A stretch of 12,911 nucleotides of DNA from Firmicutes bacterium UBA5559 (lineage in GTDB: Bacteria > Bacillota > Clostridia > Peptostreptococcales > Anaerovoracaceae): positions 37,922 through 50,832 of the forward strand of contig DIMT01000008.1 of the NCBI GenBank assembly GCA_002425705.1. The letters run 5' to 3'. Below the pieces are notes generated by a model. That model saw only the letters and a program-made list of their open reading frames with translations, was not told where the DNA came from and searched no databases. Below are positions 1-6,687 of the stretch, in pieces (positions within the stretch are counted from its first letter, which is position 1; every line of letters begins with the position of its first letter). Made by a program: the position numbers and the translations under genes.

Positions 1-300
1 CAAAAACTTCTCGACCCGGGGAATGCTGTCTTCCAACTGCCGGATACTCTTTTCTAAAAACCTACGGCGAAGAATCGCTTCCGCTTTAAAACTGTTATGA
101 CGGTTAACGATTTTATCGGCAACGGCCACTTCCTCTAATGATTCCTTCTGGAGCTCCCGGATGTAAGTATACCTTTTCCCGTTTACTGTCTTGGGAACGA
201 GATATCCCTTTGGAAGTCCTTCCGCATCGTGCTTCATTGAATCCAGCAATAACTTATGGTATTGATTTTCCCAACTCAGCTTTTCAATTAATGCTTTCAT
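1..300 (-). CDS. Hypothetical protein, C-terminal part cut off by window edge
   Basis: An open frame begins at an ATG (complement of 298-300) and stays open for 100 codons to the window edge, so the C-terminus is missing. An AAGGGG ribosome binding site lies about five bases upstream. I do not recognise a named family. Residues 29-46 read LPKGYLVPKTVNGKRYTY, which resembles the 'LPxGxLxxKxxxGxxYYY' start of small clostridial proteins of unknown function (from memory of the pattern only). The rest (about 51-100) is charged and probably helical, rich in Lys, Glu and Arg, compatible with a coiled coil. A terminator separates it from hpf upstream, so it is probably a separate transcription unit. 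Codon use does not look foreign. Function unknown. Confidence 0.7.
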   Translation of the reverse strand, partial: MKALIEKLSWENQYHKLLLDSMKHDAEGLPKGYLVPKTVNGKRYTYIRELQKESLEEVAVADKIVNRHNSFKAEAILRRRFLEKSIRQLEDSIPRVEKFL

Positions 301-369
301 GGCTACCCCTTAAACTTTATATCGTCAAACGCTATTATTTACATATTTAACATTATTTACCATCATTAT

Positions 370-400
370 CTAAAAACAAGGGGCAGCGGTTGGCTGCCCC
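370..400 (-). terminator. Intrinsic terminator after hpf
   Basis: On the minus strand an 8-bp stem GGGGCAGC/GCTGCCCC (393-400 with 380-387) with a five-base loop is followed by TTGTTTTTAG. It starts 20 bases past the hpf stop codon, so it should end the hpf transcript and isolate the next gene. Confidence 0.88.
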
Positions 401-420
401 GGGTAGGTGTGTATGAGTGA

Positions 421-942
421 TTAGAAAGTGGTTTCGATGACACCGTAGTCGTCGTTCTTTCTCTTGTATACCACGCTGATTTCGTTGGTTTCCACGTCTG
501 CGTAAACGAAGAAGTTGTGTTCCAGCAGTTCCATCTGGATGATGGCTTCTTCCATGGACATGGGCGTCAGCTCGATTTTCTTTCTCTTGACGATGTTGAT
601 TTCTTCCTCTTCAACGTCAGGAATTTCAGCGAAGATGAATTCTTTATTTTCTTTGTGCTTCTTCAGCAACTTGGATTTGTATCTGGACATCTGAGTCGAC
701 AGTTTTTCTACTACGCGGTCGATGGCGTCGTAGGCTGCATTTGCGGTTTCTTCGGCTCGGAATATAGTCCCCTTGGCATTGATCGTAGCCTCCACCTTGT
801 CTTTGCCCTTTTCAGAGGAAAGCATAACATTTACAACAATGTCGTCGGAAAAGTACTTGCTCAGCTTCTGGATCTTCTTTTCGATGGTGTCCTTGAGATG
901 TTCGCTTGCATTGAAGTTTCTGCTTGTTATTGTTACTTTCAT
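421..942 (-). CDS. hpf: Ribosome hibernation promoting factor, long form
   Basis: This 173-residue protein is a long-form HPF (also called RaiA or YfiA in older naming). It binds the 30S decoding region in starved or stationary cells and, through its C-terminal domain, pairs ribosomes into inactive 100S dimers. The S30AE domain spans about residues 1-100, opening MKVTITSRNF with the basic helix KSKLLKKHK at 89-97. After an acidic linker (about 105-115) comes the C-terminal dimerisation domain, about 116-173, with the typical segment MSMEEAIIQMELLEHNFFVY. The length is normal for the long form. The ATG is preceded by a near-perfect AGGAGGT site six bases away. The gene has its own extended -10 promoter and its own terminator, and it sits just downstream of the raiA-motif RNA, the usual position for that RNA. 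Family assignment is very secure. Confidence 0.97.
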   Translation of the reverse strand: MKVTITSRNFNASEHLKDTIEKKIQKLSKYFSDDIVVNVMLSSEKGKDKVEATINAKGTIFRAEETANAAYDAIDRVVEKLSTQMSRYKSKLLKKHKENKEFIFAEIPDVEEEEINIVKRKKIELTPMSMEEAIIQMELLEHNFFVYADVETNEISVVYKRKNDDYGVIETTF

Positions 943-978
943 AATACGACCTCCTTTTTACATTGGTGTCTTTTAAGT

Positions 979-987
979 ATTATACCA
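979..987 (-). promoter_or_regulatory. Extended -10 promoter for hpf
   Basis: The minus strand reads TGGTATAAT, a consensus -10 box with the TGn extension. It is placed so that the start site would fall near 972, about 30 bases before the hpf ATG. No good -35 hexamer is visible 16-18 bases upstream; an extended -10 can compensate for that. It lies after the terminator of the upstream RNA, so hpf need not depend on readthrough. The absence of a -35 may also mean an alternative sigma factor or an activator. Confidence 0.6.
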
Positions 988-1049
988 CTTCCGGAGGGAA
1001 AAACACTATGAAAATAATTTTAATTCCGCGGTTTTCGTCAAAGGAGTCT

Positions 1050-1241
1050 GAAAAAATAGGATAAAGGAATTGCTCAGCTGACCTGGTCTTTGCCCCCACA
1101 CCTGCCTGCCTGACTTTGTCAGAGGTCTTACATCTAAACTACGCCATGATCACTGCCGCCTTGCGGATCAGCTTACGTGGGTCCCTTTGCCCGTAGCTGG
1201 CCTGGACTTTCAACCACAGACCTGAGCAATTCCTTTATCCT
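1050..1241 (-). ncRNA. raiA RNA: raiA-motif structured noncoding RNA
   Basis: This stretch between comFC and hpf has no credible reading frame but strong RNA structure on the minus strand. A perfect 20-bp helix joins 1222-1241 to 1058-1077 and encloses the whole element; its 3' arm runs straight into TATTTTTTC, so it also acts as the terminator. Inside I can see a long-range 7-bp pairing (1192-1198 with 1137-1143, one G-U pair), an imperfect hairpin around the loop at 1160-1162 (1166-1170 with 1147-1151, plus inner GC pairs), and a 5-bp hairpin CTGAC/GTCAG at 1110-1122. The raiA motif is a known large RNA class of Firmicutes and Actinobacteria, commonly found beside hpf/raiA and comFC genes; disrupting it in a Clostridium was reported to affect sporulation and aggregation. 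The call rests on position, size and architecture, since no covariance search could be run. Its molecular role is unknown. Confidence 0.82.
1051..1077 (-). terminator. Terminator formed by the closing helix of the raiA RNA
   Basis: The 3' arm of the 20-bp closing helix (1058-1077) is followed on the minus strand by TATTTTTT. Its partner arm lies 145 bases upstream, so termination would require the whole RNA to fold first. It separates the comFC/raiA RNA transcript from the hpf promoter. Confidence 0.7.
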
Positions 1242-1244
1242 GTT

Positions 1245-1276
1245 TTATGATCCATCCTCATCGATTATGATCCATC
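1245..1276. repeat. 12-bp direct repeat at the comFC stop codon
   Basis: The minus-strand word GATGGATCATAA occurs twice, at 1265-1276 and 1245-1256, 20 bases apart. The first copy contains the last codons and stop of comFC; the second ends four bases before the closing helix of the RNA. It may be a local duplication or a binding site. Both copies contain CATAA, faintly like a -10 box. Confidence 0.6.
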
Positions 1277-2053
1277 TTCTTCCCAGTGGAGCCGGTTGCT
1301 GCCAGCGGCAAAACAGATGAAACGGACTTCTTCTGCTCCCGCATCCAGCAGGACCCGGCTGCATTCATTCAGGGTGCTGCCGGTGGTGTAGATATCATCC
1401 ACCATCAAGATTTTCCGACCACGAACCAAGTCCTCGCCGCCCGATTTCAGGGAAAAGGCACCCAGGACGTTTTCCCGGCGGTCCGAAGGGGAAAGATTGT
1501 TCATCACCTGGGTTTTCCGGTGGCGGAGCAGCAAATCCTTTTCCCATGGAATACCCATTCGGCGGCTGAGGCCTCGGGCCATCAGCGCTGCCTGATTATA
1601 GCCCCGCTTTTTTTCCTTGGATCGCTCCATGGGGACGGGCAGGATCCAATCTGCCTTTATATCTTCCGATTCCAGCCGGTCGGCCATGATCCAGGCCAGT
1701 TTGTCTCCCAGATAGGGGCGCCCATGGTATTTGTAATCCTTCAGCATCATCTTTTCAAACATGCCGTATTCCACACAGGAGTATCCTCTCTTAAAGTGGA
1801 AATCGGTTTCCCGGCAGTCGGTACAGAGGTTTCTCCAATAATCCTCCTGAAGGGGTTTGCCGCATTTGTCGCAGCTGGCATGGTTTGCCCAACGAAGGTT
1901 TTTCAGGCATCCGTCACACAGAGAATAAAGCATGGAAGGCGTTATGGCTTCTCCGCAGCAGATGCAGTAAATGTTGGAAGGAAAAAGCGCCTCCTTAAAA
2001 ATCTCCATTGCCCGGCGGCACATCCTTATAAGGGAATCTTTTTCCACGAACAT
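1265..2053 (-). CDS. comFC: ComF family protein (ComFC-like phosphoribosyltransferase fold)
   Basis: This 262-residue protein matches the ComF family. The N-terminus carries a zinc-ribbon-like set of cysteines: C30, C32/C33, C46 and C49, then C61, C64, C77 and C80. The C-terminal two thirds have the phosphoribosyltransferase fold, with the family motif VPMERSKEKKRGYNQA at 140-155, the KTQVMNN...RRENV stretch at 180-196, and the PRPP-type loop ILMVDDIYTTGST at 215-227. ComFC is needed for DNA uptake during competence in Bacillus and related bacteria, and ComF proteins are linked to recombination more widely; the enzymatic reaction is unclear. The ATG lies six bases after the recD2 stop, and its AGAGG binding site is inside the last recD2 codons, suggesting translational coupling. 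Length is normal. In a non-competent Clostridium the role may be recombination rather than transformation. Confidence 0.93.
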   Translation of the reverse strand: MFVEKDSLIRMCRRAMEIFKEALFPSNIYCICCGEAITPSMLYSLCDGCLKNLRWANHASCDKCGKPLQEDYWRNLCTDCRETDFHFKRGYSCVEYGMFEKMMLKDYKYHGRPYLGDKLAWIMADRLESEDIKADWILPVPMERSKEKKRGYNQAALMARGLSRRMGIPWEKDLLLRHRKTQVMNNLSPSDRRENVLGAFSLKSGGEDLVRGRKILMVDDIYTTGSTLNECSRVLLDAGAEEVRFICFAAGSNRLHWEEDGS

Positions 2054-2059
2054 ATTTCT

Positions 2060-4285
2060 TCAACCTCTTTCCGGAATCATGAAAGCCCGCAGTCGGGCGG
2101 CCAAGCCGGAGTAACGCTGGGTGATGCTGTTGTTGTCCACCATGTCGTGCATCCGCTGTTCGGAACCTACCAGTATCACAGCTTCCTTGCCCCGGGTCAC
2201 GGCCGTATAAAGAAGGTTTCTGGTGGCCAGGACCGGAGTGAACCAGGAAACCGGCAGGATCACGATGGGAAATTCGCTTCCCTGACTCTTATGGACCGTC
2301 ATGGCGTAGGCGTGCTCCAGCTCATCCAGGTTGGTGAAATCATAAGTGACATACTTTTCATCGTCAAAGACGACGGTTAGTTCGTTGAATTCCCGGTCGA
2401 TGGCGGTGATGAAGCCAACTTCACCGTTGAATACTCCCTGACCTTCGCTGAAATCCTCATATTTCTTCCAGCTGAGCTGATAGTTGTTCCGAATCTGCAT
2501 CACCTTATCCCCCACCCGGAAGATCCGTTCCCCGAATTTCCGTTCTGCCTTTTCCGCTGAAGGGGGATTGAGCAGAGCCTGCAGCTCCTGATTGAGGTTA
2601 ATGCTGCCGATGATCCCCTTCCGAACGGGGGTCAGCACCTGGATGTCTTTCATGGGGTCCCGGTGGGTATAGTAATTGGGCAGGCGGGTGGTGCAGAGAT
2701 CCCGGATGGTAGCCAGCATCTCCCGCTCCCCTTTTTTTCGCATGAAAAAGAAATCCTTGTCCTTTTCGTTGCAGTCCGGATATTCACCCCGGTTGATTTT
2801 ATGGGCATTGACCACGATCAGGCTCTCTCTGGCCTGTCGGAAGATTTCGGTGAGTCGGACGGAATAAATCAGCTCACTTTCCAGAATGTCCCGAAGCACA
2901 TTACCGGCACCCACAGAAGGGAGCTGATCCGAGTCCCCCACGATAATCAGCCGGGTTCCGGGCCGAATGGCAGAAATCAATCCGTTCATGAGGAGAATGT
3001 CGATCATGGAAGCTTCATCGATGATGATAGCATCATAGTCCAGAGGATTTTCAGCAGTTCTGCCGAAACGCATGGCATCTTCCCCCTCGGAATAGTAATA
3101 TTCCAACAGGCGATGAATGGTCATGGCCGGGTAGCCGGAGGTTTCTGTAATCCGCTTTGCTGCCCGCCCGGTGGGGGCCCCGATGGCTGTTTTAAATCCG
3201 CAATGGGTTAAAATATTCATCAGGCTGTTGATGATGGTGGTTTTTCCTGTTCCCGGGCCACCGGTAATGACGGAGACTCCGCTGACCAGGGAGGATTTTA
3301 CCGCATATTTCTGATTGTCCGATAAGCGGATGCCCGACTCATTCTCGGTAACTGCAATCTGTCGGTCGATATCGGCACAAAGAGGTTTCAGCGGAGAATT
3401 ATTCAAAGCTACCAGCCCTTTGCAGACATTCTGCTCCGCTTTAAAGTATGCCTGCAGCAAAACTACCGGCCGGCCTTCCAGACTTTCAATCTGAACATCT
3501 CCTTCAAAGGCCATGGAGACCAGGGTCTCATAAACTTGCTCCGTGGACAGATCCATCACTTCTGCTGCCCTTTCGCAAAGAAGCTTTTGGGGAAGATAAG
3601 TATTGCCCTCGTTGACGCAGTGCCACAGGGTATAACGAATGCCGCTTTCGATCCGATTGGGGTCATCCTTTGGGACTCCCATTTTCTCAGCTATGGCGTC
3701 GGCTTTCCGGAATCCGATGCCAAATATATCATCCACCAGCTGATAGGGATTCCCCTTCACTGCCTCGATAGTATCGGCACCATAGACCTTATAGAGTTTC
3801 ATGGCATAGGCTGCAGAAATCCCGTATTGTTGAAAAAAGAGGGCTACCGAAGCGAATTCCCGATGGAGCGCATAGGCCGATGCAATGGCTTCTGCCTTTT
3901 TCACGCCGATTCCTTCCACCTCCTGAAGCCTGTACGGCTCCTCTTCCAGGATGCGGAGGGTTTCGTCCCCGAATTTCCTTACGATGGCTGCTGCTGTTTT
4001 CCTGCCGATCCCCTTCAGCGCCCCGGAGGCCAGGAACCCTTCAATCCCTTCGTGGGTGGTAGGCATCTGTTCCTCAAAAGAAGAGACCGAAAACTGTTCC
4101 CCGTAGGTGGGGTGGACCTTAAAGGTTCCGGTAAGCCTAAAGCTCCGCCCTCGATCTGCACCAGGCAGGACACCGACCACGGTAAACTGCTGCTGTTCTT
4201 CTTCATTCTCAAAAACGGCTATGGTGTAGCCGTTTTCCTTGTTATGAAATATAATGTCGCGGATCACACCGCTTCGTTCTTCCAT
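2060..4285 (-). CDS. recD2: RecD2-type ATP-dependent 5'-3' DNA helicase
   Basis: A 741-residue superfamily 1B helicase of the RecD2 (RecD/TraA) type, found in bacteria without RecBC partners and linked to DNA repair and replication-fork maintenance. The N-terminal domain (about 1-75) resembles the OB-like RecD2 domain. Tandem helix-hairpin-helix motifs follow: LKGIGRKTAAAI at 90-101, VEGIGVKKAEAIA at 123-135 and IFGIGFRKADAIA at 187-199. The motor has Walker A GGPGTGKTT (342-350), motif Ia IGAPTGRAAKR (368-378), Walker B IIIDEASM (420-427), GDSDQLPSVGAGN (450-462), TVHKSQGSEF (663-672) and YTAVTRGK (693-700). All helicase motifs are intact and the length fits. The ATG has an AGGAA site seven bases upstream and lies 22 bases after cca. 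RecD2 beside comFC is a plausible DNA-processing pair in one transcript. Confidence 0.96.
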   Translation of the reverse strand: MEERSGVIRDIIFHNKENGYTIAVFENEEEQQQFTVVGVLPGADRGRSFRLTGTFKVHPTYGEQFSVSSFEEQMPTTHEGIEGFLASGALKGIGRKTAAAIVRKFGDETLRILEEEPYRLQEVEGIGVKKAEAIASAYALHREFASVALFFQQYGISAAYAMKLYKVYGADTIEAVKGNPYQLVDDIFGIGFRKADAIAEKMGVPKDDPNRIESGIRYTLWHCVNEGNTYLPQKLLCERAAEVMDLSTEQVYETLVSMAFEGDVQIESLEGRPVVLLQAYFKAEQNVCKGLVALNNSPLKPLCADIDRQIAVTENESGIRLSDNQKYAVKSSLVSGVSVITGGPGTGKTTIINSLMNILTHCGFKTAIGAPTGRAAKRITETSGYPAMTIHRLLEYYYSEGEDAMRFGRTAENPLDYDAIIIDEASMIDILLMNGLISAIRPGTRLIIVGDSDQLPSVGAGNVLRDILESELIYSVRLTEIFRQARESLIVVNAHKINRGEYPDCNEKDKDFFFMRKKGEREMLATIRDLCTTRLPNYYTHRDPMKDIQVLTPVRKGIIGSINLNQELQALLNPPSAEKAERKFGERIFRVGDKVMQIRNNYQLSWKKYEDFSEGQGVFNGEVGFITAIDREFNELTVVFDDEKYVTYDFTNLDELEHAYAMTVHKSQGSEFPIVILPVSWFTPVLATRNLLYTAVTRGKEAVILVGSEQRMHDMVDNNSITQRYSGLAARLRAFMIPERG

Positions 4286-4307
4286 TCTTTTTCCTATCTA
4301 TGGATTC

Positions 4308-5588
4308 CTATTTGATGAACCGGATGTTCCGGGTGGCTGCAGAAATCCTGCTCTTGCTGAAGCTCTTGGCATATTTCATCAGCTGCTCCCTGGTGTTCAG
4401 GTTGGGTTTCATGTGAACCACATCCACCAGCATCAACAGGATCTTGCCGATTTTTTCTCCTTCGGCTATGCCGGCATCCAGCAAATCCTGACCGGTAATC
4501 GCCAGATCTTCTATGAAAACAGGCTCCTTAAATTTGTAAATATCTTCCAGTATCACTGTCCTGGCCATGATTTTATGTTCGTCGTAATCGTAGACGATTC
4601 GCTGGGCCTTTGTGAGGTTGTGAAGATATTCGTACCGTTCCATGCCGTGACGAATCAGGAAACGCTTCAGATCGTACTTGTTGGACAGAAAATAGACCTG
4701 TTGAGTCAGCAGCACCGCATCCTTCAGGCATTGATCCATTTTCCCGGAGTATTCCAGATAAGCCAACGCCTTCAGCGCCCGGGCTTCCTCCAATGCGGTG
4801 TAAAACAGGCCCAGCCGACGCTCCGGAACCCGCATGGTCTTATGGATATTCTCCGTCAGCGTCTCATAGTTTTCCAGTTCCCGCCGGCTCATCCGGCCAG
4901 CTGCCTCTTCTCCGATGACTACAGAAAGCAAACCGGTTCCCATCAGCATCCGAAGGCCTTTCCCGGCCTGTTCCCCATTGATCAGCCGCTGGAACTCCCC
5001 GCGAATCCGGTCTTTACTTAGTTCTGCCGCCAGATCCCGGCAGGCAACGATTCCCTCATAAACTGATTTGTGGAGATCAAATCCCAGTTCAGCCGCAAAG
5101 CGTACAGCCCGAAGCATCCGCAGCGGGTCCTCATTAAATCGTTGTTCCGGCTCTCCGACGCAGCGGATCAGCCGGTTCCTCAAATCCTCCCGCCCGCCGA
5201 AGGGATCGACTATGGGTCTTTCCGGGTTGTCGGCTATGGCGTTGATGGTGAAATCCCGGCGGACAAGATCCTCTTCAATGGTTTCCACCCGCTGGGTCCA
5301 GTCTGGCCGGCGCCGGTCGGTGTACGGACCTTCCTTCCGGAAAGTGACGATATCGATGTTGCCTCCATCTAAAGGGATTCTGACCACGTGGTATTTTTCA
5401 CTTAAAATCCCGGCCTCAGGCAACAGCCCAAGAACCACTTCCATTTCTGCTTTAGTAGCCAGATCCCAATCCGTAGGAGCTAGCCCCAGCAGGGAATCCC
5501 GGACACATCCGCCAACGGCGTAGGTATCCCAGCCTTCTCCTTCCAGGGTTTTTATCACCCGATGGACTTCTTTCGGCAGTTTGATCAT
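4308..5588 (-). CDS. cca: CCA-adding tRNA nucleotidyltransferase
   Basis: A 426-residue class II nucleotidyltransferase that builds or repairs the 3' CCA of tRNA using CTP and ATP without a nucleic-acid template. The catalytic head has AVGGCVRD (24-31), the metal-binding TDWDLAT with D40 and D42, and RRDFTINAIA (110-119). The nucleotide-selecting EDxxR motif is EDPLR at 153-157, followed by RMLRAVRFAAELGF to 170. The remaining 250 residues form the helical neck, body and tail. All expected residues are present, supporting full CCA addition rather than a partial C- or A-adding enzyme, though a poly(A) polymerase role cannot be excluded from sequence alone. The ATG is five bases after the yhaM stop, and its AGGAG site overlaps that stop codon, so the two are probably translated together. 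Confidence 0.95.
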   Translation of the reverse strand: MIKLPKEVHRVIKTLEGEGWDTYAVGGCVRDSLLGLAPTDWDLATKAEMEVVLGLLPEAGILSEKYHVVRIPLDGGNIDIVTFRKEGPYTDRRRPDWTQRVETIEEDLVRRDFTINAIADNPERPIVDPFGGREDLRNRLIRCVGEPEQRFNEDPLRMLRAVRFAAELGFDLHKSVYEGIVACRDLAAELSKDRIRGEFQRLINGEQAGKGLRMLMGTGLLSVVIGEEAAGRMSRRELENYETLTENIHKTMRVPERRLGLFYTALEEARALKALAYLEYSGKMDQCLKDAVLLTQQVYFLSNKYDLKRFLIRHGMERYEYLHNLTKAQRIVYDYDEHKIMARTVILEDIYKFKEPVFIEDLAITGQDLLDAGIAEGEKIGKILLMLVDVVHMKPNLNTREQLMKYAKSFSKSRISAATRNIRFIK

Positions 5589-5593
5589 CGATG

Positions 5594-6562
5594 CTACTCC
5601 TGTATCTCAGAACTTTTATAAAGGCGACGATTGTCCAGGGTCCAGACCCGCTCACTAAAATCTCCCGGCTCTGCTCCGGACAGGGCTTCTTCCATGTCGA
5701 ACATCCGGGCATCCATCATATCCAGATAATGGAGGATTTCAGCCTCCGGGAAGAGTGGTTTTTTAGGACTTCCGAATTCCGGCTCGTAATGATGGGATAG
5801 GATCATATGCTCCAGCATGATGGTCTTTTCCCGGGAAATACCCAGTTCCTCCCCCAGCCGATCCACCAGTTTGATGCCCTGGATGATGTGGCCCAGCAGC
5901 TGTCCTTCGAAGGAATAGCCGGAGGCGATGCCCAGTTCATCGGCCATGATCTCATTGAGCTTCTCAATGTCGTGGAGCAATACTCCTGCCGCCACCAGGT
6001 CCCGGTTCAGGTTGGTGTAGACATTGCAGATAGCATCCCCGGTCATGATCATCCGCTTCAAATGGTAAAGGAGGCCAGATTTCTGAGCATGATGATTTTT
6101 CTGGGCCGCCGGATAGTACATCATTTTTTCTTTGTTGTCGGTGAGGATCCGCAGGCAGATTCCTTTGAGGTCCTCGTCGGTCATGGCTTCCGTTCGGGAA
6201 AGGAGGAATTGATACATGTCCTCCGCCTTCTCCGGGGCTGCTTTGACAAAGTCGGAATAATCCAGCTCATCCTGGTCGTTGGCCTTCCGGATCCGGCCGA
6301 TCTTCATTTGTTTCTGACCATTCCAGTTGGTGACCTGTGCCTTGACCTTCACCACATCCCCTTCTGTGATCTCCTTCAGGGCTGGCAGCTCCCCTTCGGC
6401 GATGTCCCATTTCTTGGAGGGGGCTTCCCCCGAATTATCCCCCAGCAGGATGTCCAGGTACTGCTTGCCATTGGCTCCCACTTTGATGGATACTGCCTTT
6501 ACAATAAAATACTCCTGTATTTCATCATCAGTTTTCAATGCTGATATGAAGAATTCTTTCAT
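5594..6562 (-). CDS. yhaM: YhaM-family 3'-5' exoribonuclease (OB fold plus HD domain)
   Basis: A 322-residue protein with the YhaM layout: an OB-fold nucleic-acid-binding domain (about 12-95, with YLDILLGDNSG at 35-45) followed by an HD hydrolase domain. HD metal ligands visible include H157/H158, H167, the H197-D198 pair in VLLHDIEKLNE, H257/H258 in LSHHYEPEFGSPKKP, and D281/D284. YhaM in Bacillus is a cytoplasmic manganese-dependent exonuclease that trims RNA, and to some extent DNA, from the 3' end. The start ATG has GGGAG five bases upstream. It opens the yhaM-cca-recD2-comFC cluster and has a good promoter just upstream. Pairing with cca puts two RNA 3'-end enzymes in one transcript. The family call is firm; the substrate in this organism is inferred. 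Confidence 0.93.
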   Translation of the reverse strand: MKEFFISALKTDDEIQEYFIVKAVSIKVGANGKQYLDILLGDNSGEAPSKKWDIAEGELPALKEITEGDVVKVKAQVTNWNGQKQMKIGRIRKANDQDELDYSDFVKAAPEKAEDMYQFLLSRTEAMTDEDLKGICLRILTDNKEKMMYYPAAQKNHHAQKSGLLYHLKRMIMTGDAICNVYTNLNRDLVAAGVLLHDIEKLNEIMADELGIASGYSFEGQLLGHIIQGIKLVDRLGEELGISREKTIMLEHMILSHHYEPEFGSPKKPLFPEAEILHYLDMMDARMFDMEEALSGAEPGDFSERVWTLDNRRLYKSSEIQE

Positions 6563-6591
6563 GTTGTCTCCCGATTGCTTCTCTCATAACG

Positions 6592-6621
6592 AATAGGAGC
6601 GGCTGCTTTGCCGCTCCTATT
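6592..6621 (-). terminator. GC-rich hairpin between kinase gene and yhaM; terminator or 5' leader stem
   Basis: A perfect 12-bp stem (6592-6603 with 6610-6621) has a six-base loop. It lies about 66 bases after the kinase stop, where a terminator would be expected, but the following minus-strand TATTCGTTATG is only a weak U-tract. It also overlaps the likely start site of the yhaM promoter, so the yhaM mRNA could begin with a shortened form of this stem. Both readings are open. Confidence 0.5.
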
Positions 6622-6649
6622 ATTATAAACTATTATGGTCATTTTACAA
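6622..6649 (-). promoter_or_regulatory. Promoter of the yhaM-cca-recD2-comFC cluster
   Basis: The minus strand shows TTGTAA (6644-6649), a 16-base spacer and a consensus TATAAT (6622-6627), a good vegetative sigma-A promoter. Initiation would fall near 6615, about 53 bases before the yhaM ATG. No comparable promoter was seen in the short gaps further down the cluster. Confidence 0.65.
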
Positions 6650-6687
6650 CCAAGAATCTGCGTTTCGTCGGAAATTATTCCATTATT

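Noticed and set aside
323..328. TTGACG on the minus strand as a -35 box for the partial left-edge gene
   Set aside because: A -10 at normal spacing would fall on the ribosome site and start codon, leaving no leader.
1050..1241. 6S RNA or a riboswitch controlling hpf
   Set aside because: The long closed rod superficially suggests 6S RNA, but the interior is branched and the element sits between comFC and hpf, which fits the raiA motif. It ends in its own terminator and hpf has a separate promoter, so it is not an evident leader riboswitch.
1264..1269. CATAAT at the comFC stop as a -10 box for the raiA RNA
   Set aside because: No acceptable -35 lies 16-18 bases upstream; too weak to annotate, although the RNA may have its own start.
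1286..2380. 364-residue plus-strand open frame
   Set aside because: It is antisense to comFC and the end of recD2, which both have clear family motifs; it has no recognisable domain and arises from codon composition on the opposite strand.
3536..4315. Plus-strand open frame of 259 residues opposite recD2
   Set aside because: It shadows intact helix-hairpin-helix coding sequence and has no recognisable domain.
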